Both the position numbers and the translations under genes were made by a program. Below are positions 55,419 to 63,950 of a stretch of 64,000 bases of DNA, one piece after another. This DNA comes from Fidelibacterota bacterium (GTDB lineage: Bacteria; Fidelibacterota; Marinisomatia; SCGC-AAA003-L08; TS1B11), in NCBI GenBank assembly GCA_004124875.1, contig SCKJ01000005.1, positions 124,001 through 188,000 of the forward strand, given 5' to 3'. How positions within the stretch are numbered: position 1 is the first letter of the stretch; each line of letters begins with the position of its first letter. The notes beneath the pieces were generated by a model. The model searched no databases. It saw nothing but the letters and a program-made list of their open reading frames with translations, and had not been told where the DNA came from.

Positions 55419-56753
55419 ATGGCCGGACAATACTATATAGAAACCTATGGCTGCCAGATGAACCTGGCCGACTCGCAGCTGGTGGCGGGTCTGCTCAACG
55501 ACAGCGGCTTCGCGCGGACTGACGATATGGCTGCGGCGCAAATCATCTTGCTCAATACGTGCGCGATCCGGGAGAAGGCGGAAGAGACCGTGCTTAATCG
55601 CCTTGACGCGCTGGCCCACCTGAAACGCAAGGACCCTTCGGTGCTGATCGGCGTCCTGGGCTGCATGGCCCAGAATCTGGCCGATTCGCTGCTGGAGTCC
55701 CATCCTTTCGTCGACATCATTCTGGGGCCGGACAGCTACCGGCGGCTGCCGCAGATGTTGGCCCAGCGCACGCAGGAGATGGATCACATTGTCGATACGC
55801 GCCTGTCGCGCCACGAGGTTTACGAGGACCTGTTCCCCGCGCGCGAGACCGGCCTGAACGCCTGGATTTCGATTATGCGCGGGTGCGACAAGTTCTGCAC
55901 TTTCTGCGTCGTCCCTTATACGCGGGGCCGCGAGCGCAGCCGCTCCCTCGAGTCTGTCGTTGCAGAGGCGGCCCAGGCCGTGGCCGATGGATTCGTGGAA
56001 ATGACCCTGCTGGGACAAAACGTGAATTCCTACCATCATGAGGGCAGCCGGTTTCCCCAACTGTTGGAAGCGGTGGCCGGCGTCGATGGGGTCCGGCGCA
56101 TCCGGTTTACCTCCCCGCACCCATCGGATGTGGACGCTGACATGCTCAGGGTGATGGCCGCCCAGGAAAACATCTGCTCATCGGTTCATTTGCCATTGCA
56201 GGCCGGGGCCGACCGGACATTGCGCCGGATGCAGCGCACCTACACCCGTGCGGAATACCTCAAGTTGGTGGATCGCATCCGCGCCGCGCTCCCCGATGTG
56301 GGGCTGACGACCGATATCATTGTGGGATTTCCCGGCGAGACAGAGGCCGACTTTGAGGAGACCCTTGAAGTGATGGAACAGGTGCGCTTCGACTCGGCGT
56401 TCATGTTCAAGTATTCTCTGCGGCCCGGCACTAAAGCGGCAAACTACTCAAGCCATGTGGATGAGCAGGAGAAGCAGCGCAGGTTGGAGGCAGTCATCGC
56501 CATGCAAAAGGAGTCCACTCTTATGCGCAATCGGGCGCTGACCGGGCAGGTGGCCGAAGTGCTGGTTGAGCGGGAGAGCAAGAAGTCGCCCCTCCAATGG
56601 GCCGGGCGCACCGATTCCAACAAGCTGGTGGTATTTGATCGTGAAGATGCCCTGCTGGGAGATTTTGTGCAGGTAAAAATTGACGGTTCCCACGGCGTCA
56701 CGCTGCAGGGACATATCGTAAACACCGTGGAGAGCTATCATGCGGTTGCTTAA
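55419..56753 (+). CDS. miaB: tRNA-2-methylthio-N6-dimethylallyladenosine synthase MiaB
   Basis: A 444-residue radical-SAM methylthiotransferase. The N-terminal iron-sulfur cluster ligands begin at Cys12 (ETYGCQMN) and include VLGCMAQN. The radical-SAM ligands are Cys156, Cys160 and Cys163 (RGCDKFCTFCVVPYTRG). A TRAM domain closes the protein (LVERESKKSPLQWAGRTDSN). It adds the 2-methylthio group to i6A37 of tRNAs reading UNN codons. It overlaps the lapA-like gene by 14 nt. Confidence 0.94.
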   Translation: MAGQYYIETYGCQMNLADSQLVAGLLNDSGFARTDDMAAAQIILLNTCAIREKAEETVLNRLDALAHLKRKDPSVLIGVLGCMAQNLADSLLESHPFVDIILGPDSYRRLPQMLAQRTQEMDHIVDTRLSRHEVYEDLFPARETGLNAWISIMRGCDKFCTFCVVPYTRGRERSRSLESVVAEAAQAVADGFVEMTLLGQNVNSYHHEGSRFPQLLEAVAGVDGVRRIRFTSPHPSDVDADMLRVMAAQENICSSVHLPLQAGADRTLRRMQRTYTRAEYLKLVDRIRAALPDVGLTTDIIVGFPGETEADFEETLEVMEQVRFDSAFMFKYSLRPGTKAANYSSHVDEQEKQRRLEAVIAMQKESTLMRNRALTGQVAEVLVERESKKSPLQWAGRTDSNKLVVFDREDALLGDFVQVKIDGSHGVTLQGHIVNTVESYHAVA

Positions 56754-57117
56754 AATATTGTTTGGACTGATTCTGATCCTGGGTCTCGCTGTTTTGTTGA
56801 ACGCCAACTCGGACCAGCTGGTGACCATCTGGTTGTATCCTGGAATGCTGTTGCAGGACGTGAACCTCGCCACGGCGCTGGTATCGACGCTCGGAATGGG
56901 TATTGTTTTGGGGTTCGTGATCGGGCTGATCCAGATATTGGGTCAGCAGCGCAATATCATGAAGCAAAACAGTCAGCTCAAAAAGCTGCGCACCGAGCTC
57001 AACAATCTGCGGCATTCCGGCCTTGATGAGGAAGACATTTTTGCGCCTGCGCCACCGGTTGTAGAGGAACCGGCCACATTGCCCGTGGTCGTTGAAGAGC
57101 CCAAGGAGGAGAAGTAA
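56740..57117 (+). CDS. lapA: LapA-like (DUF1049) membrane protein
   Basis: A 125-residue protein with two membrane helices (LFGLILILGLAVLLNAN and LVSTLGMGIVLGFVIGLIQI), a short coiled coil (NSQLKKLRTELNNL) and an acidic, proline-rich tail. This is the DUF1049/LapA layout. In E. coli, LapA works with LapB in control of lipopolysaccharide synthesis. Here the next gene, 3 nt on, is LapB-like, which supports the assignment. The C-terminal tail is longer than usual. Confidence 0.78.
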   Translation: MRLLKILFGLILILGLAVLLNANSDQLVTIWLYPGMLLQDVNLATALVSTLGMGIVLGFVIGLIQILGQQRNIMKQNSQLKKLRTELNNLRHSGLDEEDIFAPAPPVVEEPATLPVVVEEPKEEK

Positions 57118-57120
57118 ATT

Positions 57121-58344
57121 TTGGGCAGCGAGCTCTTCACCGGGCTGGGCGTTGCGGCACTGTTGGCCATCATTCTGGTGGTCACATTAACCAGGCCCGG
57201 GCGTCGCCGGGATACCGTCCACCTCTACACCGAAGGGCTGGACCACCTTTTGCGAGGCAACCTGAAGGACGCCTACAAGTGCTTTAAAGGGGTCATCGAA
57301 CGCGACACCGATAACATCTCTGCCTACCTGAAAATGGGCCAGACATTACGGGAGGCCCAAGCTCTGGACAAGGCCCTGCAAGTGCATGAAAATCTGCTGG
57401 CCAGACTCGAACTGTCAGGCTATGATCGACTCGACCTCTATATGAATCTGGCCCTCGATTACTCTGCCTTGGGAAATGGCGAGAAAGCCGTTAAGTGGGC
57501 CAAGGCGATACTCAAATTGGAAAAGCGCAACTTGTGGGCCATGCTGCACCTGGTCAAATCTTACCGCGATCTCGGGGATTGGGCCGCCTGTGGCAAGTAC
57601 CTCGGGCAATGGCAGAAGGCCAAAGGGGTTGAGGATACACGGTTGCTCGCCCTGTGCCGGTTCAGGCAGGGCTATGACATTCGCCGCACCACCGATGTCG
57701 AGGTTGTAAGGGAGCATTACCGGCAAGCGCTGAAAATAGACAGTTCCTTCGCGCCGGCCCATTATTACCTGGCCGAATCCTACGCGGAGGAGGCGCGCGC
57801 CAGAAGGGCCGAGATCTCCGCCAACGGATCAGGGGAGCGGAAGGCAAATGCGGACGCGGCCGCATCCTGGGACCAGGCGTGCGCGGACAACTATACGCAG
57901 GCCGTGGCCCACTGGACATCGTTTGTGGAGGTCTCCCCGCAGGACACTTACCGCATCTTGCCGGCGCTGGAGGAAGCCCTGTTTTATCTGCAGCGGTTTG
58001 ACGATCTGGAGCTGTTCTTGAAGCAGGTGCTGGAGAAGGAGTCCCAGAATCGGGACGTGGTGGCCAGCCTGGCCAACTTCTTTGTCCGTAAAGGTGAGCT
58101 CGACCAGGCCGAGGAAGCTTTGTCGAAACTGCCCCAAAGCAGCCAGCCCGGAGCGCTTCTACAGGCCATTCAGCTGAAGCTCCGCTATCGCCGGAACAGA
58201 CAGGATAACCTGATGCCGGATCTCGACAGACTCGTTGACAGCATCCAAATGTCTGCTTCGGGCCGGACGGAACCGGCCCCCGCCGCCGCATCACTTCTCG
58301 GTTGGCTCGAACCCAGTGGCGATCCTCTCGAAACACTCGCCTAG
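57121..58344 (+). CDS. lapB: LapB-like TPR protein with N-terminal membrane helix
   Basis: A 407-residue protein from TTG 57121 with GGAGGAG upstream. A membrane helix (LGVAALLAIILVVTLTR) is followed by about nine TPR repeats (TVHLYTEGLDHLLRGNLKDA, AYLKMGQTLREAQALDKALQ, AHYYLAESYAEEARARRAEI). LapB recruits FtsH to degrade LpxC in proteobacteria and usually ends in a rubredoxin domain; no C-terminal Cys pairs are present here. Its neighbour lapA supports the call. The end overlaps the next gene. Confidence 0.72.
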   Translation: MGSELFTGLGVAALLAIILVVTLTRPGRRRDTVHLYTEGLDHLLRGNLKDAYKCFKGVIERDTDNISAYLKMGQTLREAQALDKALQVHENLLARLELSGYDRLDLYMNLALDYSALGNGEKAVKWAKAILKLEKRNLWAMLHLVKSYRDLGDWAACGKYLGQWQKAKGVEDTRLLALCRFRQGYDIRRTTDVEVVREHYRQALKIDSSFAPAHYYLAESYAEEARARRAEISANGSGERKANADAAASWDQACADNYTQAVAHWTSFVEVSPQDTYRILPALEEALFYLQRFDDLELFLKQVLEKESQNRDVVASLANFFVRKGELDQAEEALSKLPQSSQPGALLQAIQLKLRYRRNRQDNLMPDLDRLVDSIQMSASGRTEPAPAAASLLGWLEPSGDPLETLA

Positions 58345-59149
58345 CGCCTGCCAGACTCTGTTGGGCCTCGCGCTGATGGTCTCGACGCTGGGAGCCCAGG
58401 CCGAAATTGAAGCGCGCATTCAGCTGGCCCTGGAGGGGAAACTGGCGCAGGCCACTGCCGGCTGGGAGCAGCTGCAAGCCAGATATCCCAACAACGGCAG
58501 CCTGCTATATCTCGAAGCGCTGGTCAAATCCGATGGCGATGAGGCCGTAACCCTTTACCGGCGCCTCATCCAGCTCCATCCCAGCAGTCCCTATGCGGAT
58601 GACGCCATGCTGAAAGTGGGTGAGTATCTCTATGCCCGCGGGCTGTATACGCAGTCGGCCAGGCAGCTCAAGCAGATTCCAGTGCACTACCCCCGGTCCG
58701 ATCTGATCTACCCCAGTATTCGCATGTTCCTCAACGCCATGCTGGTGTCTGGAGAGAAGGACACGGCGCGGTTTTATGCCCAGGTTTTTTCCCGTAAATA
58801 TCCGGACATCGTCTTCGATTTGAAAACGGGCAGGGCCGTATCCATCCCCCCGGAATTAAAAAAGAAATCCGCGCCGGTTCCAGGATCCCGGAGGACAACG
58901 GAGGCGCGCCCGGCAGGTCGTCAGCCGGAGGTGGCCCGATTGCAACTGGGCGCCTTTGTTGATCGTGCCAATGCCCTCAGGTTGATCCGGCAGCTCGAAT
59001 CGTTAAATTACCAGATGCGGATTGATAAGCGCCGGAACATGTATGTGGTAACGGCGGTTGGCTTTATATCTGAGCGCGACGCCCGCGTGGCCGGGCAGCT
59101 GCTCAAGGACAATTATGGGATTGATTTCCTGGTGGTCAAAGCGCCCTAG
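58316..59149 (+). CDS. Secreted TPR protein with C-terminal SPOR domain
   Basis: About 277 residues from GTG 58316, which overlaps the lapB-like stop. A signal peptide (TLLGLALMVSTLGAQA) is followed by TPR-like helices (LEGKLAQATAGWEQLQARYP, GEYLYARGLYTQSARQLKQI) and a C-terminal SPOR domain (VARLQLGAFVDRANALRLIR, MYVVTAVGFISERDARV). SPOR domains bind denuded peptidoglycan at the division site. A TTG at 58235 is in frame but would destroy the signal peptide. It probably works in the periplasm on cell-wall or division functions. Confidence 0.75.
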   Translation: MAILSKHSPSACQTLLGLALMVSTLGAQAEIEARIQLALEGKLAQATAGWEQLQARYPNNGSLLYLEALVKSDGDEAVTLYRRLIQLHPSSPYADDAMLKVGEYLYARGLYTQSARQLKQIPVHYPRSDLIYPSIRMFLNAMLVSGEKDTARFYAQVFSRKYPDIVFDLKTGRAVSIPPELKKKSAPVPGSRRTTEARPAGRQPEVARLQLGAFVDRANALRLIRQLESLNYQMRIDKRRNMYVVTAVGFISERDARVAGQLLKDNYGIDFLVVKAP

Positions 59150-59168
59150 GGCCTGGCCGCCGGATATT

Positions 59169-59260
59169 GGAAGCGTTTGTAGCTCCGGTGGGCGCCACAG
59201 TCTTCAAAACTGCTGATCTGCCGTAAGGTGGATGGTCGGTTCGACTCCGACACGTTTCCG
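59169..59260 (+). tRNA. selC: tRNA-Sec (TCA), selenocysteine tRNA
   Basis: A 92-nt tRNA with an 8-bp acceptor (GGAAGCGT with ACGTTTCC, one G-U), an anticodon loop CTTCAAA (anticodon TCA) on a CAGT/ACTG stem, a long variable arm (ATCTGCC-GTAA-GGTGGAT) and a T-arm GTCGG-TTCGACT-CCGAC. The long acceptor, extra arm and UCA anticodon are diagnostic of selenocysteine tRNA. It ends 3 nt before the next gene's ATG. CCA is not encoded. Confidence 0.85.
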
Positions 59261-59263
59261 CAG

Positions 59264-59827
59264 ATGAGAGTAGCGCTATGCATGATCCTGACGTGCTGTG
59301 CCCCGCTGTGGCCGCAGCTGCCCAAGTTGTTCCAGGACGGGAGCGACTGGCAACGGCTGCATGTCATCACTCAGGAGTATCCCGAGTTCGAAATGCCCAT
59401 GAAGCGGGCCTACCTCTCCGGCTTTTTGGACGGCAAGTACTACTATTTCCTGCAGGTGCAGGCCGTCGACTCGGCCACTGCGGCGGAGCTGTTTGGCGAT
59501 TATCTTAACAGCTTCAGCATCGATGAGCTCATCAGCGGCACGGATCAGTTTTACCGCGATCCCCTGAATCGCTATCTGCCTGTCGTCACGGCCCTGGCCA
59601 TCACCAGTCTGCGGGCGAAAGGTTTCCCCGACAGCGTGGTCGCCGGCTACACGGCCGCGGCCCGGGACTGGATCAACACCCTGACTGCAATGTACAGCCA
59701 TGAAGTGCCGGTAACCGTTGAAGGCGTCAATCAGCCGCTCAGGCCCATATCCATAGAGGAGCTGCTGCGGGTCGAGGCGCCCAAATTTCATAAGTGGTAC
59801 CGGCCCGACAGCCTGGTCTTGCCCTGA
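59264..59827 (+). CDS. Secreted hypothetical protein
   Basis: About 187 residues from ATG 59264, immediately after tRNA-Sec; an ATG at 59228 would lie inside the tRNA. A short signal peptide (VALCMILTCCAPLWPQ) precedes a mixed helical body (FLDGKYYYFLQVQAVDSATA, YLPVVTALAITSLRAKGFPD). No domain is recognised. Its stop overlaps the start of the M50 protease by 1 nt (TGATG), so the two are one operon. Confidence 0.7.
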   Translation: MRVALCMILTCCAPLWPQLPKLFQDGSDWQRLHVITQEYPEFEMPMKRAYLSGFLDGKYYYFLQVQAVDSATAAELFGDYLNSFSIDELISGTDQFYRDPLNRYLPVVTALAITSLRAKGFPDSVVAGYTAAARDWINTLTAMYSHEVPVTVEGVNQPLRPISIEELLRVEAPKFHKWYRPDSLVLP

Positions 59828-60921
59828 TGGGAAGCGATAACGGGCAATTCGTGGAGCTGTTCGAGCAAGGCATTCTGGCCCTGTCGGAAGTGGCGGTCAT
59901 TGAGCGGCGGGGACGCCAGGGCAAGTCGGAAGTCGTGTTCTATCGCATGCTGCCGGAATCCGAACCGACCGCCGATCAGACCCGTCTTGAACGGGTCACG
60001 CTGAATGGCGAGTCGCTCGCCTTTGAACTGGGACGCCACGAAGGTATCCGTTACGCCATCTTGAGGCGGCGAGACGCCTCGCGAGTCACCCGGTGGCATG
60101 TGGGGCTGCTGCTGGCGACTATCGTCACCACCCTCGCTTCCGGCGCCTTGATGGCCGGCCACGACATATTCTCCTCACCTGCCACTATTATCCACGGATG
60201 GCCCTTCAGTCTGTCCCTCCTGGCCATCCTCGGCGTCCACGAATTCGGGCATTACTTTTACGGTATCCGGCATAAAGTCGATGTCTCACTGCCCTATTTC
60301 ATTCCCGTGCCGCCCCCACTGACGCTCATCGGCACTTTTGGCGCGTTCATCCGCATGCGGGGACCGATGCCCAGCCGGCTGGCGCTCCTGGAGATTGGCG
60401 CCGCAGGCCCCATTGCCGGATTCATCGTGGCCGTGCCGACCCTGATTATTGGGCTGAGCATGTCGCAAGTGGTGACGATTGATGGCAGCTTCGGTTTCGT
60501 TCTGGGCGATTCTCTGCTGATGAAGGCCAGCGTCGCCCTGATGTTTCCCGGTCTGGGTCCACAGGAGGACATCCTGTTGCACCCCGTGGCCTTTGCCGGT
60601 TGGATAGGGCTGTTGGTGACCATGCTCAACCTGCTGCCCCTGGCCCAGCTTGATGGCGGCCATATCGCTTATGCCCTGCTGGGCGAAAAGCAAAAATGGT
60701 TTGGCCGGGCCATATTCGCCGCCCTGATTCCCATGGGGCTGTTTCTATCGCCCAACTGGCTGTTTTGGGGTGCGCTGATCCTGATCCTCATGCGCACACT
60801 GACGCATCCACCTGTGCCCGATGTGGACCGGCCCCTGACGCGCTACGAAAAGGGCATCGGCGTGGTTTGCCTGGTCATTTTTATCCTCTGCTTTATTCCC
60901 GTGCCGTTTTCCACGGTATAA
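59827..60921 (+). CDS. M50-family site-2 intramembrane metalloprotease
   Basis: A 364-residue protein. A cytosolic N-terminal domain of 90 residues precedes six or more membrane helices. LAILGVHEFGHYFYGIRHKV gives the zinc motif His138-Glu139-His142, and LNLLPLAQLDGGHIAYALLG gives Asp276 in the LDG motif. FGAFIRMRGPMPSRLALLEI is typical of the SREBP/plant EGY-like group. It cuts membrane-bound proteins, often anti-sigma factors or transcription factors; the substrate is unknown. No PDZ domain is present. ribD follows after 1 nt. Confidence 0.88.
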   Translation: MGSDNGQFVELFEQGILALSEVAVIERRGRQGKSEVVFYRMLPESEPTADQTRLERVTLNGESLAFELGRHEGIRYAILRRRDASRVTRWHVGLLLATIVTTLASGALMAGHDIFSSPATIIHGWPFSLSLLAILGVHEFGHYFYGIRHKVDVSLPYFIPVPPPLTLIGTFGAFIRMRGPMPSRLALLEIGAAGPIAGFIVAVPTLIIGLSMSQVVTIDGSFGFVLGDSLLMKASVALMFPGLGPQEDILLHPVAFAGWIGLLVTMLNLLPLAQLDGGHIAYALLGEKQKWFGRAIFAALIPMGLFLSPNWLFWGALILILMRTLTHPPVPDVDRPLTRYEKGIGVVCLVIFILCFIPVPFSTV

Positions 60922-60922
60922 C

Positions 60923-62083
60923 ATGGCAACCCACAGTGATGGCAATCCCGCTTCGGCCACAGCGCCACTGAGTTTGGCCGATGGAGGCTACATGGATGAG
61001 GCCCTCGCCCTGGCGCTAAAGGGCAGGAATGCCGTTCAGCCGAATCCACTGGTGGGCGCGATTATCGTGCAGGGAGACGCAGTGGTTGGCCGCGGTTACC
61101 ATGCGCGCTACGGCGGTCCCCACGCCGAGGAAATGGCGCTGGCAGAGGCAGGGACCCGGGCAGCCGGGTCGACCGTCTACGTCACGCTGGAACCGTGCGC
61201 TGCCGCATATCCGGGGAAAAACCGGCCGCCGTGCGCTCCGGCGCTCATCGCCGCCGGTGTCAGCCGTGTGGTCACCGCCATTGCCGATCCCAATCCCCGC
61301 GTGAGCGGCAAGGGGCTGCAGCTGCTCAGCGCCGCGGGCATTACAGTAGAGTTGGGCATCAGGGCTGACGAGGCCACTTATATGAACCGGGGATTTCTGC
61401 ACTGGATGCGGACCGGCAGGCCTTACGTGCTGGCCAAGGAGGCGCAAACCCGCGACGGGTATGACGCTGCCTCGCTGGCAGGGGAACGTTGGTTTACATC
61501 GGACCGGGCGCGGAAGTGGGTTCACCAGCTGCGGGCGCAGGCCGGCGCCATACTCATTGGCCGGGGAACGGCATTGGCCGACGATCCTGCTTTAACCGTG
61601 CGGGACGCTGAGGGAAGCCATCCCTTGCGTGTCGTCCTGGACAGCGATAATCGCCTGCCCAAAAATCTCAAACTTTTCAGCGATAACCTCGCCCCGACAC
61701 TGGTATTTTCCGGCACGGCGGCAACCCCGCGGCCCGCCGGGTGGGAGCAGGTGGTGGTGGACAGGACGCCTGCTGGTCTCGACCTGCGGCAGGTTCTGGA
61801 GGAGCTGGGACGCCGTAAAGTGACCCTCCTGCTTGTCGAGGGCGGGCCGAGAGTTCACCGGTCATTTATGGCGGCGGAACTGGTGCAGGAGGTCTGTATC
61901 GTGCGGGCAAATGTGGCAGCCGATAGCGCCGTGCGGAACCGGCCAGACCTGAAATCGGCGTTAAACCTGCCCCAGGGATGGCCGTTGCGAAAAATCGGGG
62001 CCGAGCTGCCCGAATCTATTCTTATGGCGCATCAGCCGTTAAATTCAGCCGTTGCCCGAACTGGCGGGACAGCGAAAATCTAG
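60923..62083 (+). CDS. ribD: Bifunctional riboflavin deaminase/reductase RibD
   Basis: A 386-residue protein. The deaminase domain has PNPLVGAIIVQGDAVVGRGY, GGPHAEEMALAEAG and the zinc site TLEPCAAAYPGKNRPPC. The spacing between the two Cys is longer than the usual SHHGRTPPC form, a small insertion. The reductase domain has FTSDRARKWVHQLRAQAGA, ILIGRGTALADDPALTVRD, HPLRVVLDSDNRLP and LLVEGGPRVHRSFM. It converts the diaminopyrimidine from RibA to the ribitylamino product. It begins the ribD-ribE-ribBA run. No FMN riboswitch was recognised upstream. Confidence 0.93.
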   Translation: MATHSDGNPASATAPLSLADGGYMDEALALALKGRNAVQPNPLVGAIIVQGDAVVGRGYHARYGGPHAEEMALAEAGTRAAGSTVYVTLEPCAAAYPGKNRPPCAPALIAAGVSRVVTAIADPNPRVSGKGLQLLSAAGITVELGIRADEATYMNRGFLHWMRTGRPYVLAKEAQTRDGYDAASLAGERWFTSDRARKWVHQLRAQAGAILIGRGTALADDPALTVRDAEGSHPLRVVLDSDNRLPKNLKLFSDNLAPTLVFSGTAATPRPAGWEQVVVDRTPAGLDLRQVLEELGRRKVTLLLVEGGPRVHRSFMAAELVQEVCIVRANVAADSAVRNRPDLKSALNLPQGWPLRKIGAELPESILMAHQPLNSAVARTGGTAKI

Positions 62084-62094
62084 AGAGAGAGACT

Positions 62095-62748
62095 ATGTTT
62101 ACCGGAATTATAGAAGAGATGGGTACCGTGGTCAGCCGCACGCCGTCCGATGGCCAGGAAGACCTGGTCATTGGGGCCAGTGAGGTGCTCAGCGATCTGA
62201 AGGTGGGCCACAGTATAGCCGTCAATGGCGTCTGCCTCACCGCAGTGGCTGTTGCAGGGCAGAACTTTACCGTGCAGGTTATTCCGGAAACATTGGACCG
62301 CACCAGTCTGGGCAATGTGACCACCGGCGAAAAAGTGAACCTCGAACGGGCCCTGTCGCCTATGGATCGATTTCACGGGCATGTGGTCCAAGGCCATGTT
62401 GAGACGGTGGGGGTGATCAGCCAAATCACGAAGTCCCGAGGCGAGTTCCGCATGACGGTGATGCTGGACCACGAGTGGCTCAGGTACTGTATCCCTAAAG
62501 GGTCTGTGACCCTCAATGGCGTATCGTTAACCATCGCCGACATTTCCGCCAACGACATTATCGTGGCCCTGATCCCGCATACCCTGGAAATTACCAATCT
62601 GGGCCTGAAGGAGATGGGCGATCAGGTGAATGTGGAGACCGACATTTTTGCCCGGTACTTCGAGCGGTTTTTGGAGTATGACCTGGATGATGACCCGCAA
62701 CTGCCGGATGTGAGCCGGGTCCCCAGATGGGGGGTGGGCGAAAGCTGA
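62095..62748 (+). CDS. ribE: Riboflavin synthase, alpha subunit
   Basis: A 217-residue protein from ATG 62095 with two homologous lumazine-binding barrels: MFTGIIEEMGTVVSR then VGHSIAVNGVCLTAVAVAGQ, and GHVVQGHVETVGVISQI then PKGSVTLNGVSLTIADISAN. It dismutates two lumazines to riboflavin. The C-terminal 20 residues (DDDPQLPDVSRVPRWGVGES) are a short extension. ribBA starts 2 nt downstream. Confidence 0.95.
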   Translation: MFTGIIEEMGTVVSRTPSDGQEDLVIGASEVLSDLKVGHSIAVNGVCLTAVAVAGQNFTVQVIPETLDRTSLGNVTTGEKVNLERALSPMDRFHGHVVQGHVETVGVISQITKSRGEFRMTVMLDHEWLRYCIPKGSVTLNGVSLTIADISANDIIVALIPHTLEITNLGLKEMGDQVNVETDIFARYFERFLEYDLDDDPQLPDVSRVPRWGVGES

Positions 62749-62750
62749 GT

Positions 62751-63950
62751 ATGTCTGACACCGTTCAAAGGGCGCTGGAGACGCTCAAAGCCGGCAAAAT
62801 GGTCATTGTTACCGATGATGCCGACCGTGAAGATGAGGGGGACTTTGTCATCCTTGGCGAGAAAGCGCGCAAGGAAGACATCAATTTCATGATGCGCGAG
62901 GGCCGTGGGTTGATCTGCGTGCCCATTCAGGCGGAAAGGTCATCGGCGCTGGGCTTGCGGCCGATGGTTTCGCGCAATACGGGGCTGCATGAAACGGCCT
63001 TCACCGTTAGTGTGGACGCCGTCAGGAACACGACGACCGGCATTTCCGCCCGGGACAGGTGGGAGACGCTGCAGGTTATCCTGAATCGTAAATCTGCGCC
63101 AGCCGATCTGGGTCGCCCCGGCCATATGTTCCCCCTGGTGGGCAAAGCGGGAGGCGTTCTCCAGCGGGCGGGGCACACCGAAGCCAGTCTTGATCTGGCA
63201 CGACTCTCAGGAGCGGCAGAGGAGGTGGCCGTGCTGGTGGAGATTGTGGCTGAAGACGGCACCATGGCCCGCGGCGATACGCTCATTTCCATCGCTGAAA
63301 AATTCGATTTGGTGGTCGTGAGCATTGCCGATATTATCGCCTACCGGCGGCGCAAGGAAAAACTGGTGGAGCGGCTCCTGACGCTCGATTTTCCCACCAA
63401 GTTTGGTAATTTTACCCTGCAGGTTTACCAGGATACCATCCACAACGATACCCATCTGGCCCTGGTGATGGGGGACATTACCGGCGGAGAAACGACCTTG
63501 GTCCGCGTGCACAGCCAATGCCTGACCGGTGATATTTTCGGGTCGATGCGCTGCGATTGCGGTCCGCAGCTCGACAAGGCGATGGAACGCATCAGCCAGG
63601 AGGGGCGCGGTGTGCTCATCTACCTGCGGCAGGAGGGCCGGGGAATCGGTCTGCGCAACAAGTTACGGGCTTATCAGCTACAGGATGAGGGCCTGGATAC
63701 CGTCGAGGCCAACGCGAAACTCGGTTTCAAGCCTGATTTGCGCGAATATGGCATCGGCGCCCAAATACTGCGCGATCTGGGGGTGAGCAAACTGAAATTA
63801 CTGACCAACAATCCACGCAAGATCGTGGGACTCGACGGGTATGGATTGGAGATTGTTGAAAGGGAAGCCATTGAAATTGAAGCCAACAACCGTAACCGGG
63901 AATACCTGGCCACCAAGCGCGACAAACTGGGACACCTGATACTCCAGTGA
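62751..63950 (+). CDS. ribBA: Bifunctional 3,4-dihydroxy-2-butanone-4-phosphate synthase / GTP cyclohydrolase II
   Basis: A 399-residue fusion from ATG 62751. The DHBP-synthase half has VTDDADREDEGDFVI (acidic loop, residues 21-35), GLICVPIQAERSSALGL, TGISARDRWETLQ and GHTEASLDLARLSGA. The GTP-cyclohydrolase half has RVHSQCLTGDIFGSMRCDCG (zinc Cys), YLRQEGRGIGLRNKLRAYQL and LLTNNPRKIVGLDGYGLEIV. It provides both starting compounds of riboflavin synthesis. It may be followed by ribH beyond the window. Confidence 0.95.
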   Translation: MSDTVQRALETLKAGKMVIVTDDADREDEGDFVILGEKARKEDINFMMREGRGLICVPIQAERSSALGLRPMVSRNTGLHETAFTVSVDAVRNTTTGISARDRWETLQVILNRKSAPADLGRPGHMFPLVGKAGGVLQRAGHTEASLDLARLSGAAEEVAVLVEIVAEDGTMARGDTLISIAEKFDLVVVSIADIIAYRRRKEKLVERLLTLDFPTKFGNFTLQVYQDTIHNDTHLALVMGDITGGETTLVRVHSQCLTGDIFGSMRCDCGPQLDKAMERISQEGRGVLIYLRQEGRGIGLRNKLRAYQLQDEGLDTVEANAKLGFKPDLREYGIGAQILRDLGVSKLKLLTNNPRKIVGLDGYGLEIVEREAIEIEANNRNREYLATKRDKLGHLILQ

